DNA of 64,000 nt from Vibrio caribbeanicus ATCC BAA-2122 (GCF_000165125.1 NZ_AEIU01000068.1:1-64000); one strand, 5' to 3'; numbered from the stretch's first letter, positions 47,838 to 58,287 are shown. Translations and numbers: made by a program. The notes: generated by a model not told the origin, from the letters alone.

Positions 47838-49289
47838 ATGAGTTTAGTAATCGAACGCTCTAGTGTAGAGACTAAATCTGTTGAACAGAGCACAACTCAA
47901 GCTAGAGATATTTATGATCCTCAATATGATCCATTGAAGGATTCATCCCCAGGTCACGGTCGAGAATATGCACCGACCTATTGGATTGATACTGCAGGTA
48001 CTATCCCCAAAGATGATGGGCCAATACTAGCGGACATTAGTACAGACGTTGTGATCATTGGTTCTGGGCTAACAGGGTTAAGTACGGCTATCCATCTTGC
48101 ACAAACGTATGGGGTCAAAGCCACCGTTTTAGAGGCTAATAGGGTGAGTTGGGGATGCAGCACTCGAAATGGTGGTCAGGCGCAATGTGCGTCTGGTCGT
48201 TTAAAACGTTCTCAATGGATTAAACGTTGGGGCTTGCCTACAGCACTTAAAATGCATCAAGAGTGTGTCGATGGGATGGAAACGTTTAAAGCGCTCATTG
48301 CCGATATTGACTGTGAGCCTCAACACGGTGGGCATCTTTATATTGCTCACCGAGACAAGGTTATGCCGGAGCTGGAAAAAGAGGCTGACTTACTGCGTAA
48401 AACTTTTAATTATGATGCTGAAGTGCTAGATGCTGATACGGTTAAACGTCACTATGTGAATGATCAAGAAGCTGCCGGAGCAATGCATGAACCTGAAGGG
48501 ATTGGTATACATGCTGGCAAGCTAGCGTTTGGCTATTTAAAAAAAGCTCGAGAACTTGGGGTGCGAATCCACCCTGCTAGCCCCGTACTTGGATGGAAAA
48601 CGCATAAAGGTATTCATTATCTCCAAACACCGGGGGGCGTGGTTAAAGCGCATTCTGTTGGTGTTTGTACGGGAGGTTACACAAGCCAAGGGCTTCACTC
48701 GGAATTAAAAAACCGCTTAATGCCAGTGTTATCAAATTCTATGGTCACTCGACCATTAACCGACAATGAGGTCAAAGCGTGCAATTTCAAAACCCATCAA
48801 GTAATCACTGATACGCGAGTACTTCGTCACTACTACCGACTGCTTCCTGATAATCGAATTCAAATTGGGACTCGCAGTGCTATCTCTGGCCGACAGGCAC
48901 CAAAACAAAAATATGAGGATATGTTGAAGCAAGACTTATCACGTAAGTTCCCCGCTTTATCCAACATTGATATTGATTACTCTTGGTGGGGCTGGGTGGA
49001 TGTAAGTCACGATATGATGCCGAGAATTTGTCAGCCTGATCAAAGTAAATCGATATTTTATGCACTGGGTTATGGTGGTAACGGCGTCATGTATTCAGCA
49101 CAGGCGGGTAAACGCCTTGCCCAGTGGATTGCTGGCGAAGGAGCTTTGCTAGATTTACCCATTTGTACCACTCCATTACCGTTTCCGAATGTTGCAGAAG
49201 TTGTTGAATCACAGACATTCGCCCCTTTCAGACGCCTCGGCCAAAGTTTTCTTTACCAGTGGTACCAGCTTAAAGACGAAGTATTGTAA
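47838..49289 (+). CDS. tauY: Taurine dehydrogenase large subunit TauY (FAD)
   Basis: A 483-residue DAO-family flavoprotein. After an N-terminal extension of about 70 residues comes the FAD-binding Rossmann motif 'VVIIGSGLTGLSTAIHLAQ' and the 'STRNGGQ' segment of DAO/PuuB-type oxidases; the C-terminal 'YALGYGGNGVMYSAQAGK' is the second FAD contact. With tauX just upstream and xsc/pta in the cluster it is best read as TauY, a cytochrome-c-linked taurine dehydrogenase subunit. AGGAGAG precedes the ATG. Confidence 0.87.
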   Translation: MSLVIERSSVETKSVEQSTTQARDIYDPQYDPLKDSSPGHGREYAPTYWIDTAGTIPKDDGPILADISTDVVIIGSGLTGLSTAIHLAQTYGVKATVLEANRVSWGCSTRNGGQAQCASGRLKRSQWIKRWGLPTALKMHQECVDGMETFKALIADIDCEPQHGGHLYIAHRDKVMPELEKEADLLRKTFNYDAEVLDADTVKRHYVNDQEAAGAMHEPEGIGIHAGKLAFGYLKKARELGVRIHPASPVLGWKTHKGIHYLQTPGGVVKAHSVGVCTGGYTSQGLHSELKNRLMPVLSNSMVTRPLTDNEVKACNFKTHQVITDTRVLRHYYRLLPDNRIQIGTRSAISGRQAPKQKYEDMLKQDLSRKFPALSNIDIDYSWWGWVDVSHDMMPRICQPDQSKSIFYALGYGGNGVMYSAQAGKRLAQWIAGEGALLDLPICTTPLPFPNVAEVVESQTFAPFRRLGQSFLYQWYQLKDEVL

Positions 49290-49329
49290 TACCAATAAAC
49301 ACAGCCTACTTGTGAGGAGAGGCTGACGA

Positions 49330-50367
49330 ATGGACAAGATGTCTAGAGTAAAAATAAAGGCGAATAATATGAGAAATATAAGGAAGATTTGTCATTTTTG
49401 TATAGTGGTATTTTGGGCGTTGATTGGCACTCAGATTGCAGTGGCTAAAACGTTTAAAATGGCCATTGGCGATGCGGCAGGTGGGACGCAGTGGGAATTG
49501 GGGACAAAGTTTCGTGATCTCATGACAGAAAGCAGCCAAGGTAAAGTGAACATAGAGTTATTCCCCAATGGTCAACTCGGTAATGAACAGGATACCGTCA
49601 ATAATGCGGCAATTGGTTTATTGGACTTTTCGATTTTGGCTATCAACAACGTGACGCCGTTTTCTCCTACGGTCGGCTTACTGACCATGCCTTATTTAAT
49701 CCAAAGTACTGAAGAGGCGGTTGAGCTTACTCAAGGTAAGACAGGCCAAGAGCTGACAGAAAACACTATAAGAGATGCTGGAGTACGAATTATTGGATGG
49801 GCGTATTCAGGTTTTCGAGTCTTAACTAACTCTAAAAAGCCAGTACGTTCTCCTGAAGACCTTAAAGGTCTAGTGATCCGAGTGCCTCGAAATGAAATTA
49901 TGATTGCTTCTTATCAAGCATGGGGTGTAAATCCTACTCCAATGGCTTGGTCTGAGACATTTACTGGCCTTCAGCAAGGCGTGGTCGATGGTCAAGATAA
50001 TCCCTATATCACGGTTCATGCGATGCAATTTAATGAAGTACAAAAATACGTGACTAACCTGCGTTATATCTTCTCTCTTGAACCTCTGGTGATCAGTGAG
50101 AGCATCTTTCAGCAGCAGCCTCAAGAGCTGAAAAACATGATAGTTGATGCGGGAAAGAAAGCATCTGAGCACAGTGTGATGTTTTTATTGGAAAAAGAAC
50201 ATCAGATCCGGCGAGCTTTAGAGCAAAAAGGGATGGTTTTTTACGAGCCAGCCGATGGCGAGCGAATCTGGAAAGAGCAAGTGGTGAAATCGGTTTGGCC
50301 TAAATTTTACTCCAGTATTGGTGGGCGTGAGCAGGTTGATAAAGCGCTTCACGTATTGGGTCGCTGA
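49330..50367 (+). CDS. tauK: TRAP transporter substrate-binding protein TauK
   Basis: A 345-residue DctP-type periplasmic protein. A signal peptide follows a rather long basic n-region (cleavage near 'QIAVA', about residue 37). The body shows 'GDAAGGTQWELGTKF', 'VRSPEDLKGLVIRVP' with the ligand-binding Arg, and 'GLQQGVVDGQDNP'. It would bind taurine for the permease encoded next. GAGGAGAGG gives strong support for ATG 49330; an ATG 13 codons later is also possible. Confidence 0.85.
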   Translation: MDKMSRVKIKANNMRNIRKICHFCIVVFWALIGTQIAVAKTFKMAIGDAAGGTQWELGTKFRDLMTESSQGKVNIELFPNGQLGNEQDTVNNAAIGLLDFSILAINNVTPFSPTVGLLTMPYLIQSTEEAVELTQGKTGQELTENTIRDAGVRIIGWAYSGFRVLTNSKKPVRSPEDLKGLVIRVPRNEIMIASYQAWGVNPTPMAWSETFTGLQQGVVDGQDNPYITVHAMQFNEVQKYVTNLRYIFSLEPLVISESIFQQQPQELKNMIVDAGKKASEHSVMFLLEKEHQIRRALEQKGMVFYEPADGERIWKEQVVKSVWPKFYSSIGGREQVDKALHVLGR

Positions 50368-50439
50368 TGGTTGTCACGTTGTGGAAAAAAGTGGGCATAA
50401 CTTGGAGATGCCCATTGGTGTCATTAAGGGAGTCGTGAG

Positions 50440-50967
50440 ATGTTTCTAATAAAAAAGCATTTAAATAATATTGAAGAATACATGTGCGCCATATTATTGT
50501 CTGGGTTTGTTATTTTGATGTTTGCTCAAATTGTTTCTCGGCAAATATTGTCTTACTCCATTGCCTGGGGGGATGAGGTGGCAACCTACATGTTCGTCTG
50601 GTTTGCTTATTTGGGGGCGGTTGTGGCAACAAAATATGGTTCACACAATCGGGTAACTTTTCATTTTAAGTTTTTTCCCAACTGGGTGAGGCTGGTCAGT
50701 GAAACCATCGCTGATATGATCTGGTTGCTGTTCAACGGATATTTTGTCTTTCTGAGCTATGACTTTGTCTTTAATAAAATGAATGTGTTTTGGAAGTCTC
50801 AGACCACAGGCATTGCAATGAAGTACATCTATCTTATTCTTCCCGTTGCGTTTGCACTCATGATGATAAGAATTGTATGGAATATGGTTCAACGTTTTAG
50901 CAACGGCACTGAGGAGAAAAATACCGCCAACACAGTCCACATGGCTCAGTCGTTGAAATCTCGGTAG
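50440..50967 (+). CDS. tauL: TRAP transporter small permease TauL (DctQ)
   Basis: A 175-residue DctQ-type protein with four predicted membrane segments. 'SIAWGDEVATYMFVWFAYLG' is the conserved W-E-xx-RY-like core of the family. It works with TauK and TauM. It ends 11 bp before tauM. Confidence 0.87.
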   Translation: MFLIKKHLNNIEEYMCAILLSGFVILMFAQIVSRQILSYSIAWGDEVATYMFVWFAYLGAVVATKYGSHNRVTFHFKFFPNWVRLVSETIADMIWLLFNGYFVFLSYDFVFNKMNVFWKSQTTGIAMKYIYLILPVAFALMMIRIVWNMVQRFSNGTEEKNTANTVHMAQSLKSR

Positions 50968-50978
50968 GGAGTGGTGCA

Positions 50979-52319
50979 ATGCAAGAATATTTAACGATTA
51001 TCTTATTTGGCGGTTTTTTACTACTTTTGTTCATCGGCGCGCCCATCACAGTCTCTCTAGCTGGGGCTTCGATGTTTGCTTATCTGGTGTTGGATAAAAA
51101 TCCCATCGCCTTAGTTCAAATAGCCTTTACTTCAGTGGGTAATTTTCCTTTGATGGCCCTACCGGCGTTTATTCTCGCTGGAGCTTTGATGGAAGCGGCT
51201 GGTATCTCTAAACGTTTGGTTGATATTGCCGAGACTTTAGCTGGGCCAGTTACTGGCGGTTTAGGGGCTGCGACCGTTATGGCATGTCTGTTTTTTGGTG
51301 CCATTTCAGGTTCGGGGCCGGCCACGACGGCAGCCGTTGGTATGCTAATGGTACCAGCCATGGTTAAGCGTGATTATGATAAGAGCTACGCTTCTGCGGT
51401 AACCGCGGCATCTGGAGGTTTGGGGATCATCATTCCACCATCGATTCCGCTAGTTATCTTTGGTATCGCTGCGCTTGGACTCTCTGCGCCACCGGAAGCT
51501 GTGGCTAAATATGGCAATTTTGATACGTTATCGATCACCAAACTATTCGTTGCTGGCGTTATCCCAGGTTTTATTATGGCTTCGACCTTAGTTTTGACCA
51601 ATTACATCATCTCGAAACGTAAAGGCTACCGCGGCTTGTCTAACCAATGGGCTCTATCATCTGTTGGCTATGCATTTCGCCGTGGCTTCTGGTCGATACT
51701 CGCTCCATTTTTGATTTTGGGTGGTATTTACAGCGGTGTTTTCACTCCAACGGAGTCGGCTGTTGTTGCGATATTTTATTCACTTGCTGTTGGTTTTTTT
51801 ATTCATAGACAGTTGTCAATGAATCGAGTACTTGATTCTCTATTAACCACAACTCGCATCTCTGGGCGGGTTTTGTTGATTCTATTTGCCGCGAGTGTGT
51901 TTGGTCGTTTGCTGATAGAACAGAGAATACCTGTGGCTGTTGCCGACTCATTATTGGGGTTAACGGATAATATGTATTTGGTTTGGTCTATGATGATTAT
52001 GCTTTTGTTATTCGTCGGTATGTTTATGGAAACGCTAGCAGCAATAATGATCATAGTTCCCGTTTTGTTACCCATAATGTACATGCTTGGTGCAGATCCA
52101 ACCCATGTTGGTATTGTCGTGGTATGTGCTTTGTCTATCGGTTTTGCCACCCCACCTTTGGGAGAAAATATTTTTGTTGCCTCAGGAGTTGGTGGAGCGA
52201 CGGTCGAACAGATAACGGCGAAAATACATCCATTTGTTATTACTTCAGTGTTTGGCGTATTTTTAATTGCCTTTTTCCCTGCTCTCAGTCTCTGGCTACC
52301 ACGCTTGGTTGGGTTTTGA
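50979..52319 (+). CDS. tauM: TRAP transporter large permease TauM (DctM)
   Basis: A 446-residue DctM-type permease with about twelve hydrophobic segments, including 'LPAFILAGALMEAAGISKRL', 'AISGSGPATTAAVG' and 'IIIPPSIPLVIFG', the signature loops of the family. It provides sodium-coupled uptake of the cluster's substrate. It ends the taurine operon. Confidence 0.88.
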   Translation: MQEYLTIILFGGFLLLLFIGAPITVSLAGASMFAYLVLDKNPIALVQIAFTSVGNFPLMALPAFILAGALMEAAGISKRLVDIAETLAGPVTGGLGAATVMACLFFGAISGSGPATTAAVGMLMVPAMVKRDYDKSYASAVTAASGGLGIIIPPSIPLVIFGIAALGLSAPPEAVAKYGNFDTLSITKLFVAGVIPGFIMASTLVLTNYIISKRKGYRGLSNQWALSSVGYAFRRGFWSILAPFLILGGIYSGVFTPTESAVVAIFYSLAVGFFIHRQLSMNRVLDSLLTTTRISGRVLLILFAASVFGRLLIEQRIPVAVADSLLGLTDNMYLVWSMMIMLLLFVGMFMETLAAIMIIVPVLLPIMYMLGADPTHVGIVVVCALSIGFATPPLGENIFVASGVGGATVEQITAKIHPFVITSVFGVFLIAFFPALSLWLPRLVGF

Positions 52320-52379
52320 CAGTTTGTTGCTGATTCATAAGCAAGCAGAGTCATCTTTTTACAGTGTTAGTGAGATAGC

Positions 52380-52406
52380 TATACCCAAGAAAAACGCTTG
52401 GGTATA
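52380..52406. repeat. Perfect hairpin after tauM, possible dispersed repeat
   Basis: TATACCCAAG (52380-52389) and CTTGGGTATA (52397-52406) pair perfectly with a 7-base loop. No U tract follows on either strand. A partial match TATACCCAA appears at about 8907. It may be a terminator-like 3' end structure or a copy of an intergenic repeat. The 256-bp gap to ugd shows no other clear element. Confidence 0.45.
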
Positions 52407-52575
52407 ACGTCGCTGCGTAATGATTTAAATTTGCACTTATCTTTATTAATGTAATGAAAAATTATTGTTTCTATTCGTAATTTTGATACACCCCCCGGTG
52501 CTAACATATCCAAAATGTTGAAAGTTTATACACAAATAATATCGAACTTTCCTTCAGTAAATAATGGAGTTTTTG

Positions 52576-53742
52576 GTGAAAATAGCGATTGTTGGTACGG
52601 GATATGTAGGATTGTCGAATGCGATGTTGTTGGCTCAAAACCATCAAGTCGTTGCATTAGATATTGTTCAGGCAAAGGTAGATCTTTTGAATGACAAAAT
52701 ATCGCCTATTTCGGACGGGGATATAGAAGAATTCTTAGCAAATAGAGACCTATCTTTTCAGGCCACAACTAATAAAGAAGAGGCCTATATAGGGGCGGAG
52801 TATATTGTGATTGCAACGCCAACAGATTATGACCCTGAAACAAACTATTTCGATACTTCCTCGATTGAATCCGTTGTGCATGATGTTGTGAAACTGAATC
52901 CAGAGGCGACAGTTGTGATTAAATCAACCGTTCCTGTAGGTTATACCGAACATCTCAAGACAGCACTTCATTATGAGAACTTGCTTTTTTCTCCGGAGTT
53001 TTTGCGCGAGGGAAAAGCGCTGCATGACAACCTGTATCCATCACGGATTATCGTTGGGGAACAAAGTGAACGTGCCCAAGCTTTTGCTAATTTACTTGTC
53101 GAGGGGGCAATAAAACAAGATGTTGAGGTGTTACTGACCCATTCAACGGAAGCTGAAGCTGTAAAGCTCTTTTCGAATACGTATCTTGCTATGAGGGTGG
53201 CCTACTTTAATGAGCTTGATTCGTATGCAGAGTTGCGAGGCTTAGATACAAAACAAATAATTCAAGGTGTTGGATTAGACCCCCGTATCGGTAGCCATTA
53301 CAATAATCCTTCTTTTGGCTATGGCGGTTATTGTTTGCCGAAAGATACCAAGCAATTGTTAGCTAATTACCAAGATGTTCCCAATAACATTATCAGTGCA
53401 ATTGTTGATGCCAACCGTACTCGAAAAGATTTTATTGCCGACTCTATTCTAAAGCGGACTCCTAGCGTGGTTGGTATCTATCGCTTAATTATGAAGTCAG
53501 GTTCGGATAATTTTCGGGCCTCTTCGATACAGGGAATTATGAAACGTCTCAAAGCAAAGGGAGTTACTGTGATAGTGTATGAGCCTGTGTTGGAGGATGA
53601 TGAGTTTTTCCACTCAAAGGTTGTGCGCGATATTGAAGAGTTTAAGCAGCAATCGGATGTCATTGTCTCCAATCGCATGGTGGCAGAACTTTCTGGTGTT
53701 ACTGAGAAGGTATACACTCGAGACCTATTTGGTTCTGATTGA
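52576..53742 (+). CDS. ugd: UDP-glucose 6-dehydrogenase
   Basis: The 388-residue NAD-dependent enzyme oxidises UDP-glucose to UDP-glucuronate for capsule or envelope polysaccharides. Its length equals E. coli Ugd. It shows the N-terminal Rossmann motif '[19 protein letters not shown]', 'FSPEFLREG', and the catalytic Cys in '[15 protein letters not shown]'. The GTG at 52576 has TGGAG upstream and aligns with the E. coli start; an ATG four codons earlier contains that ribosome site. Confidence 0.95.
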   Translation: MKIAIVGTGYVGLSNAMLLAQNHQVVALDIVQAKVDLLNDKISPISDGDIEEFLANRDLSFQATTNKEEAYIGAEYIVIATPTDYDPETNYFDTSSIESVVHDVVKLNPEATVVIKSTVPVGYTEHLKTALHYENLLFSPEFLREGKALHDNLYPSRIIVGEQSERAQAFANLLVEGAIKQDVEVLLTHSTEAEAVKLFSNTYLAMRVAYFNELDSYAELRGLDTKQIIQGVGLDPRIGSHYNNPSFGYGGYCLPKDTKQLLANYQDVPNNIISAIVDANRTRKDFIADSILKRTPSVVGIYRLIMKSGSDNFRASSIQGIMKRLKAKGVTVIVYEPVLEDDEFFHSKVVRDIEEFKQQSDVIVSNRMVAELSGVTEKVYTRDLFGSD

Positions 53743-53780
53743 TTGCCACTCAATGCGTACAAATAAGTATTAAAAATCGT

Positions 53781-53812
53781 AACCACCTTGTGAACAGCAA
53801 GGTGGTTTCGCT
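53781..53812 (+). terminator. Intrinsic terminator after ugd
   Basis: AACCACCTTG-N7-CAAGGTGGTT is followed by TCGCTTT. It is probably shared as a convergent terminator with the next gene. Confidence 0.75.
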
Positions 53813-53816
53813 TTGA

Positions 53817-55697
53817 TTAAAGCGCCTCAGTCAGTAGATACTGCTCATCACTAGAAACAAGAACACCATGTTTTAAAAAGTTTCTCCCCAGTATCATGCT
53901 GTATTTAAAGCGTCGCCTGTCTTGCAGATTGACTTGTACTTTTTTTTCTAAGGCACCCACTTTAATGGTCATCTCGATAATCGGGCGTACAGTGGCATCT
54001 TGACGATTTTTTTCAGTAATCTTGATCGTATCAACCACTTTCGCTGTGATTCTTTCTTTTACTCCAAGATCGTTGCTGTAAGTAAAACTAACCATAGAAC
54101 GGCCATCTTTTTCGAATGGCTTGATGTCATATGCACTAATAGAACTTACATCGGCGCCAGTATCTAACTTGGCAGGAAAAGACCTACCCAGAGCTTGAAC
54201 AACTTCTACGTTACCAGCTTTTATTATCGGGTATGGATTAAGTAAGTGTTCACCACGATTGTTGATAAGCACATGATCATATAGCTTTGAACCAATAATA
54301 ATGTGATCATCACTTGGTTTTTCGCTTCGTTTGAGTGCATAAGCTTGCTCTTTCTCTTGTCCATGGATGGCGAAGTTTCCAAGGACAACAGGGCGGATTT
54401 CACTGCCCACCACAAGCTTTTTAACAATAGGTTTAAAAAACTCCTGCTTCTGACCCTCTGAATTTTTTAATGTGTAACGGACCCAATCTTTATCATTCTT
54501 TTTGGTGATTTTATAATCTGAGACAACCAGTACTGATGTTTGCACTGTGAGTGAAGGCGATGCGGGGATGAGGATATTATCGAGTTTGAGTAACTCGTTG
54601 CTTGACACTTGTATGGCGTTGGGAAAGTTTTCGGCCGTTTTTATTCCTTTTTTCAATAAATTGCGAGTGCCAAGGTCAATCATAAAATGACGATTGAGGG
54701 TATTTTTGCCTAAGCGAATTTGGCTATTCAATTCACTACGATCCGTTAAATAGACCAGCCAATGTTGAGTTCTATTGTGGCCAAGTGAGACGGGAACATA
54801 GACCAGCGGGCGAGGCTTACCACCGACATTGAGCATTCGAATCAAGGGAAGCGTTAATTGCCTCGTGTTCTTTTTACTGTCATTGATAGTGAAAGAAACT
54901 CGTTGTGAACTGGCATCAATATCAATATTCCTTGCATTGAGGGCGCTGTAGCGGTGTTGTATCGAATAGCTCACTTTTTGTGACAGCCCTTCAATTTGGA
55001 CCTGTTCTTTTTTGCCGAGAACAATAGCGCTCGATTCTGTTTGAAGGTAATCATATCCGGCGAGAACCCAAGCATTGTGTTTAAGGAAAGTTTTACCTAT
55101 TAAGATGGGTGTTGAGAAGTGTGCACGGTCAGTCAGATTGACCTCTGTGGTCACGGTCTTATCAGCGATGGAGAGAGGTAGAGTGATGGTTGGGCGCAGT
55201 ATCGGCTTAGTGTCGGTGCGATTCCGAATAACACTAACACGCTCAAGAGGGCGTGTTATTTGAATTTTTTCACCATTGTAAGGATGTGTAATGACGAAGT
55301 TGACACTCACTTGGTATGGCTTAAAAAGGTCACCAGTCCAGTTGCTTCTTGAAACTCGATCAATGGTATCGACCTTGATTAGCTTCTCTAGCAGGGCTTG
55401 ATCGGTAAGCTGACGGAGTTTTGGGTGAGTACTTGTAATATGGATATTGGTTGCGTGAATTGATGTTGTATCAGCACCAGTATCAATTTTCCCTGCAAAA
55501 GGAACATGCTCAAGTTGTTTAATATCATCGAAGTAGACTTGCTCTGTTCTGCCCAAGATAATTTTATCACTGAGTGCATTGATTGCGCTGTTGTGCATCA
55601 TATTGGTAAGAGTTTGACTGTAGTGCTCTTGTGCATGAAGGATAAAAGATACCAATGGCATTACCGATACAAAGAAAATTCCAACAAATTTTTTCAT
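53817..55697 (-). CDS. Tandem retropepsin-like (RimB/zinc-protease family) protein
   Basis: A 626-residue secreted or periplasmic protein with a Sec signal peptide (about residues 1-22). It has an N-terminal retropepsin-like domain with 'KIDTGADTTSI' (Asp 72) and 'ILIGKTFLKH', two degenerate middle repeats ending 'IRLGKNTLNRHF' and 'IIIGSKLYDH', and an intact C-terminal domain with 'KLDTGADVSSI' (Asp 512) and 'MILGRNFLKH'. The family (pfam 'Zn_protease', misnamed) has an aspartic-protease fold, usually as a single domain. It lies opposite ugd, 3' end to 3' end. Confidence 0.8.
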   Translation of the reverse strand: MKKFVGIFFVSVMPLVSFILHAQEHYSQTLTNMMHNSAINALSDKIILGRTEQVYFDDIKQLEHVPFAGKIDTGADTTSIHATNIHITSTHPKLRQLTDQALLEKLIKVDTIDRVSRSNWTGDLFKPYQVSVNFVITHPYNGEKIQITRPLERVSVIRNRTDTKPILRPTITLPLSIADKTVTTEVNLTDRAHFSTPILIGKTFLKHNAWVLAGYDYLQTESSAIVLGKKEQVQIEGLSQKVSYSIQHRYSALNARNIDIDASSQRVSFTINDSKKNTRQLTLPLIRMLNVGGKPRPLVYVPVSLGHNRTQHWLVYLTDRSELNSQIRLGKNTLNRHFMIDLGTRNLLKKGIKTAENFPNAIQVSSNELLKLDNILIPASPSLTVQTSVLVVSDYKITKKNDKDWVRYTLKNSEGQKQEFFKPIVKKLVVGSEIRPVVLGNFAIHGQEKEQAYALKRSEKPSDDHIIIGSKLYDHVLINNRGEHLLNPYPIIKAGNVEVVQALGRSFPAKLDTGADVSSISAYDIKPFEKDGRSMVSFTYSNDLGVKERITAKVVDTIKITEKNRQDATVRPIIEMTIKVGALEKKVQVNLQDRRRFKYSMILGRNFLKHGVLVSSDEQYLLTEAL

Positions 55698-55916
55698 GCT
55701 TCCTCATTACGTTTATCGTCATTAACCGCTCTGTTTGTTTAGTGTACTCATACCGATTTTAGTTCTAAATGGGTACTCCCTCTGACATAAGATTCACACC
55801 CCCGACAAATCTTGACCTGAGGTTTGCGATTGAGTGATTTTCTATCGAACAAGGATTGGTTTTTGGCAGGAGACCCCAATATATTGGTGAGGTGAAAATA
55901 ATGAGAGAGTTAGCGT

Positions 55917-58220
55917 ATGAGTCAAGCTATCTGTAATTTAATTGCTCAAGAGTTAAGTGTAAGGCCCGAGCAAGTTTCTGCGGCGGTAAACCTGATTGAT
56001 GACGGTAATACCGTCCCCTTTATTGCAAGGTACCGTAAAGAAGTAACGGGGGGCCTGGATGACACTCAATTACGCAATTTGGATAGTCGTTTGGCTTATC
56101 TACGTGAGCTTGATGATCGTCGTCAAGCTATTTTAAAGTCGATCCATGATCAGGGAAAAATGACCGCTGAACTTGAAGTTCAAATTCATCAAGCAGAGAG
56201 CAAAACTCGCTTGGAGGATCTGTATTTGCCGTTCAAACCGAAACGTCGCACTAAAGGACAAATTGCGATTGAAGCAGGTCTTGAGCCTCTCGCTGATCGA
56301 CTATGGAATGATGAACACGTTGAACCGGAATCAGAGGCTGCTGAGTTTATCAATCAAGGTGTCGCTGATACTAAAGCGGCATTGGATGGTGCGCGAGCCA
56401 TCGTGATGGAGCGTATTGCGGAAGATGCGGATCTGTTAGAAAAGGTACGTGTTTACTTAAGTAAAACCGCACAGTTGAGCTCAAGAGTGGTTGAAGGTAA
56501 ACAAACGGAAGGTGAAAAATACAAAGATTACTTTGAGCATGATGAATTGATGGGAAAAGTACCCTCGCACCGAGCACTCGCGATGTTGCGTGGTCGAAAT
56601 GAGGGCTTTTTGACTCTGGCTATGAGGGCAGATCCAGATCAAGAGGAAGGTGTTCGCCAGTCTTATTGTGAGACCATCATCAGCGACCATTATGGACTTT
56701 CATTCACTGATCGCCCGTCAGATGCATGGCGCAAACAAGTGATCAGTTGGGCCTGGCGAATAAAAATTTCCATGCATATGGAAACAGAATTGATGGCAAT
56801 CATGCGAGAGCGCGCTGAAATTGATGCTATCGATGTTTTTGCCACTAACCTAAAAGATCTATTGATGGCAGCGCCAGCAGGTCCTAGAGCGACACTCGGA
56901 TTAGACCCGGGCTTACGAACTGGCTGTAAAGTGGCGGTGGTTGACGGAACAGGTAAAGTGCTTGCGACTGAAACGATTTATCCACATCCCCCACAAAAGC
57001 AGTATGAAAAGTCGTTACAGATCATTGATGCACTTGTGCGTGAGTTTCAGGTTGATTTAATCGCTATTGGTAACGGCACTGCTTCACGTGAAACAGACAG
57101 CTTTGCTTCTGAGTTAATCTCGCGCGGTAAGCTGGCTGTACAAAAAATCATGGTCAGTGAAGCCGGAGCGTCTGTCTATTCGGCTTCTGAACTTGCAGCG
57201 AAAGAGTTTCCAAATCTCGACGTGTCTTTGCGCGGAGCCGTTTCTATTGCTCGACGCTTGCAAGATCCACTCGCAGAGTTGGTAAAAATTGACCCTAAAT
57301 CTATCGGTGTGGGTCAATATCAGCATGATGTCGGTCAATCAATGTTGGCAAAGCGTCTTGATGCTGTTGTGGAGGATTGTGTGAATGCGGTCGGTGTCGA
57401 TGTTAATACGGCCTCTTCAGCACTACTGACTAGGGTTGCAGGGCTATCTAATACACTGGCACAAAATATCGTTGATTACCGCGATGAAAATGGTCGATTT
57501 GAGTCGCGCTCAGTGCTAAAAAAAGTCGCTCGTTTGGGGCCTAAAGCCTTCGAACAATGTGCTGGGTTTCTTCGCATTATGAATGGAAAGAACCCACTTG
57601 ATGCATCTTCTGTGCACCCGGAAGCCTATCCAGTGGTTAAGTCGATTGCAGAAAAGAACCAACGTGACGTTAAAGGATTAATTGGTGATAGTCAGTTTTT
57701 GCATCAGCTTCATGCTGCCGACTACGTGAGTGACAGTTTCGGCATTCCTACGGTTAGTGACATCATTAAAGAATTGGATAAACCTGGTCGAGATCCGCGC
57801 CCTGAATTTAAAACGGCGGTCTTTGCTGAAGGGGTAAATAAGGTGTCCGATCTTGAGCCCGGAATGGTATTAGAGGGCGTGGTGTCTAATGTAGCGAACT
57901 TCGGCGCTTTTGTTGATATCGGGGTACATCAGGATGGCTTGGTTCATATATCCGCGTTGACCGATAAGTTTGTCTCTGACCCTCGTGAGGTTGTTAAAGC
58001 AGGCGACATTGTCAAGGTAAAAGTCATGGAAGTTGATGTAAAAAGAAAACGTATTGGTTTGTCCATGCGATTGAATGACGAGCCCGGTCAAACGAATCGG
58101 ACCTCTCGAAGCGGTGGTCAACAAACTCACCAACGTTCATCTCAAAAAAATACCCAGCAGGCTCAATCGAGTGCAATGGGCGGTGCTTTTGCTCAAGCAT
58201 TTGCTAAAGCTAAGCGCTAG
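55917..58220 (+). CDS. tex: Tex family RNA-binding transcription accessory protein
   Basis: A 767-residue Tex (YhgF) protein. It has an N-terminal HTH region ('[19 protein letters not shown]'), a YqgF-like RNase H domain ('[18 protein letters not shown]'), a helix-hairpin-helix region ('[17 protein letters not shown]') and a C-terminal S1 RNA-binding domain (about 650-720, '[20 protein letters not shown]'), then a Gln/Ser-rich tail. It binds nucleic acids and associates with transcription. ATG with GAGAG upstream. Confidence 0.95.
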   Translation: MSQAICNLIAQELSVRPEQVSAAVNLIDDGNTVPFIARYRKEVTGGLDDTQLRNLDSRLAYLRELDDRRQAILKSIHDQGKMTAELEVQIHQAESKTRLEDLYLPFKPKRRTKGQIAIEAGLEPLADRLWNDEHVEPESEAAEFINQGVADTKAALDGARAIVMERIAEDADLLEKVRVYLSKTAQLSSRVVEGKQTEGEKYKDYFEHDELMGKVPSHRALAMLRGRNEGFLTLAMRADPDQEEGVRQSYCETIISDHYGLSFTDRPSDAWRKQVISWAWRIKISMHMETELMAIMRERAEIDAIDVFATNLKDLLMAAPAGPRATLGLDPGLRTGCKVAVVDGTGKVLATETIYPHPPQKQYEKSLQIIDALVREFQVDLIAIGNGTASRETDSFASELISRGKLAVQKIMVSEAGASVYSASELAAKEFPNLDVSLRGAVSIARRLQDPLAELVKIDPKSIGVGQYQHDVGQSMLAKRLDAVVEDCVNAVGVDVNTASSALLTRVAGLSNTLAQNIVDYRDENGRFESRSVLKKVARLGPKAFEQCAGFLRIMNGKNPLDASSVHPEAYPVVKSIAEKNQRDVKGLIGDSQFLHQLHAADYVSDSFGIPTVSDIIKELDKPGRDPRPEFKTAVFAEGVNKVSDLEPGMVLEGVVSNVANFGAFVDIGVHQDGLVHISALTDKFVSDPREVVKAGDIVKVKVMEVDVKRKRIGLSMRLNDEPGQTNRTSRSGGQQTHQRSSQKNTQQAQSSAMGGAFAQAFAKAKR

Positions 58221-58225
58221 ATGAG

Positions 58226-58264
58226 AGAAAAATCCCCACAACAGACGTGAGTTTGGTGGGGATT
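58226..58264 (-). terminator. Intrinsic terminator of the gene at 58288-58773
   Basis: On the minus strand AATCCCCAC/GTGGGGATT arms are followed by TTTTTCTC. On the plus strand no U tract follows, so it serves mainly the minus-strand gene while lying just beyond tex. Confidence 0.75.
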
Positions 58265-58287
58265 ATCCCTACATATCATATCAGTGA

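Noticed and set aside
51803-52354. 183-codon frame on the minus strand opposite tauM
   Set aside because: It mirrors the hydrophobic tauM coding sequence and has low-complexity Ile/Thr/Asn content typical of an antisense shadow.
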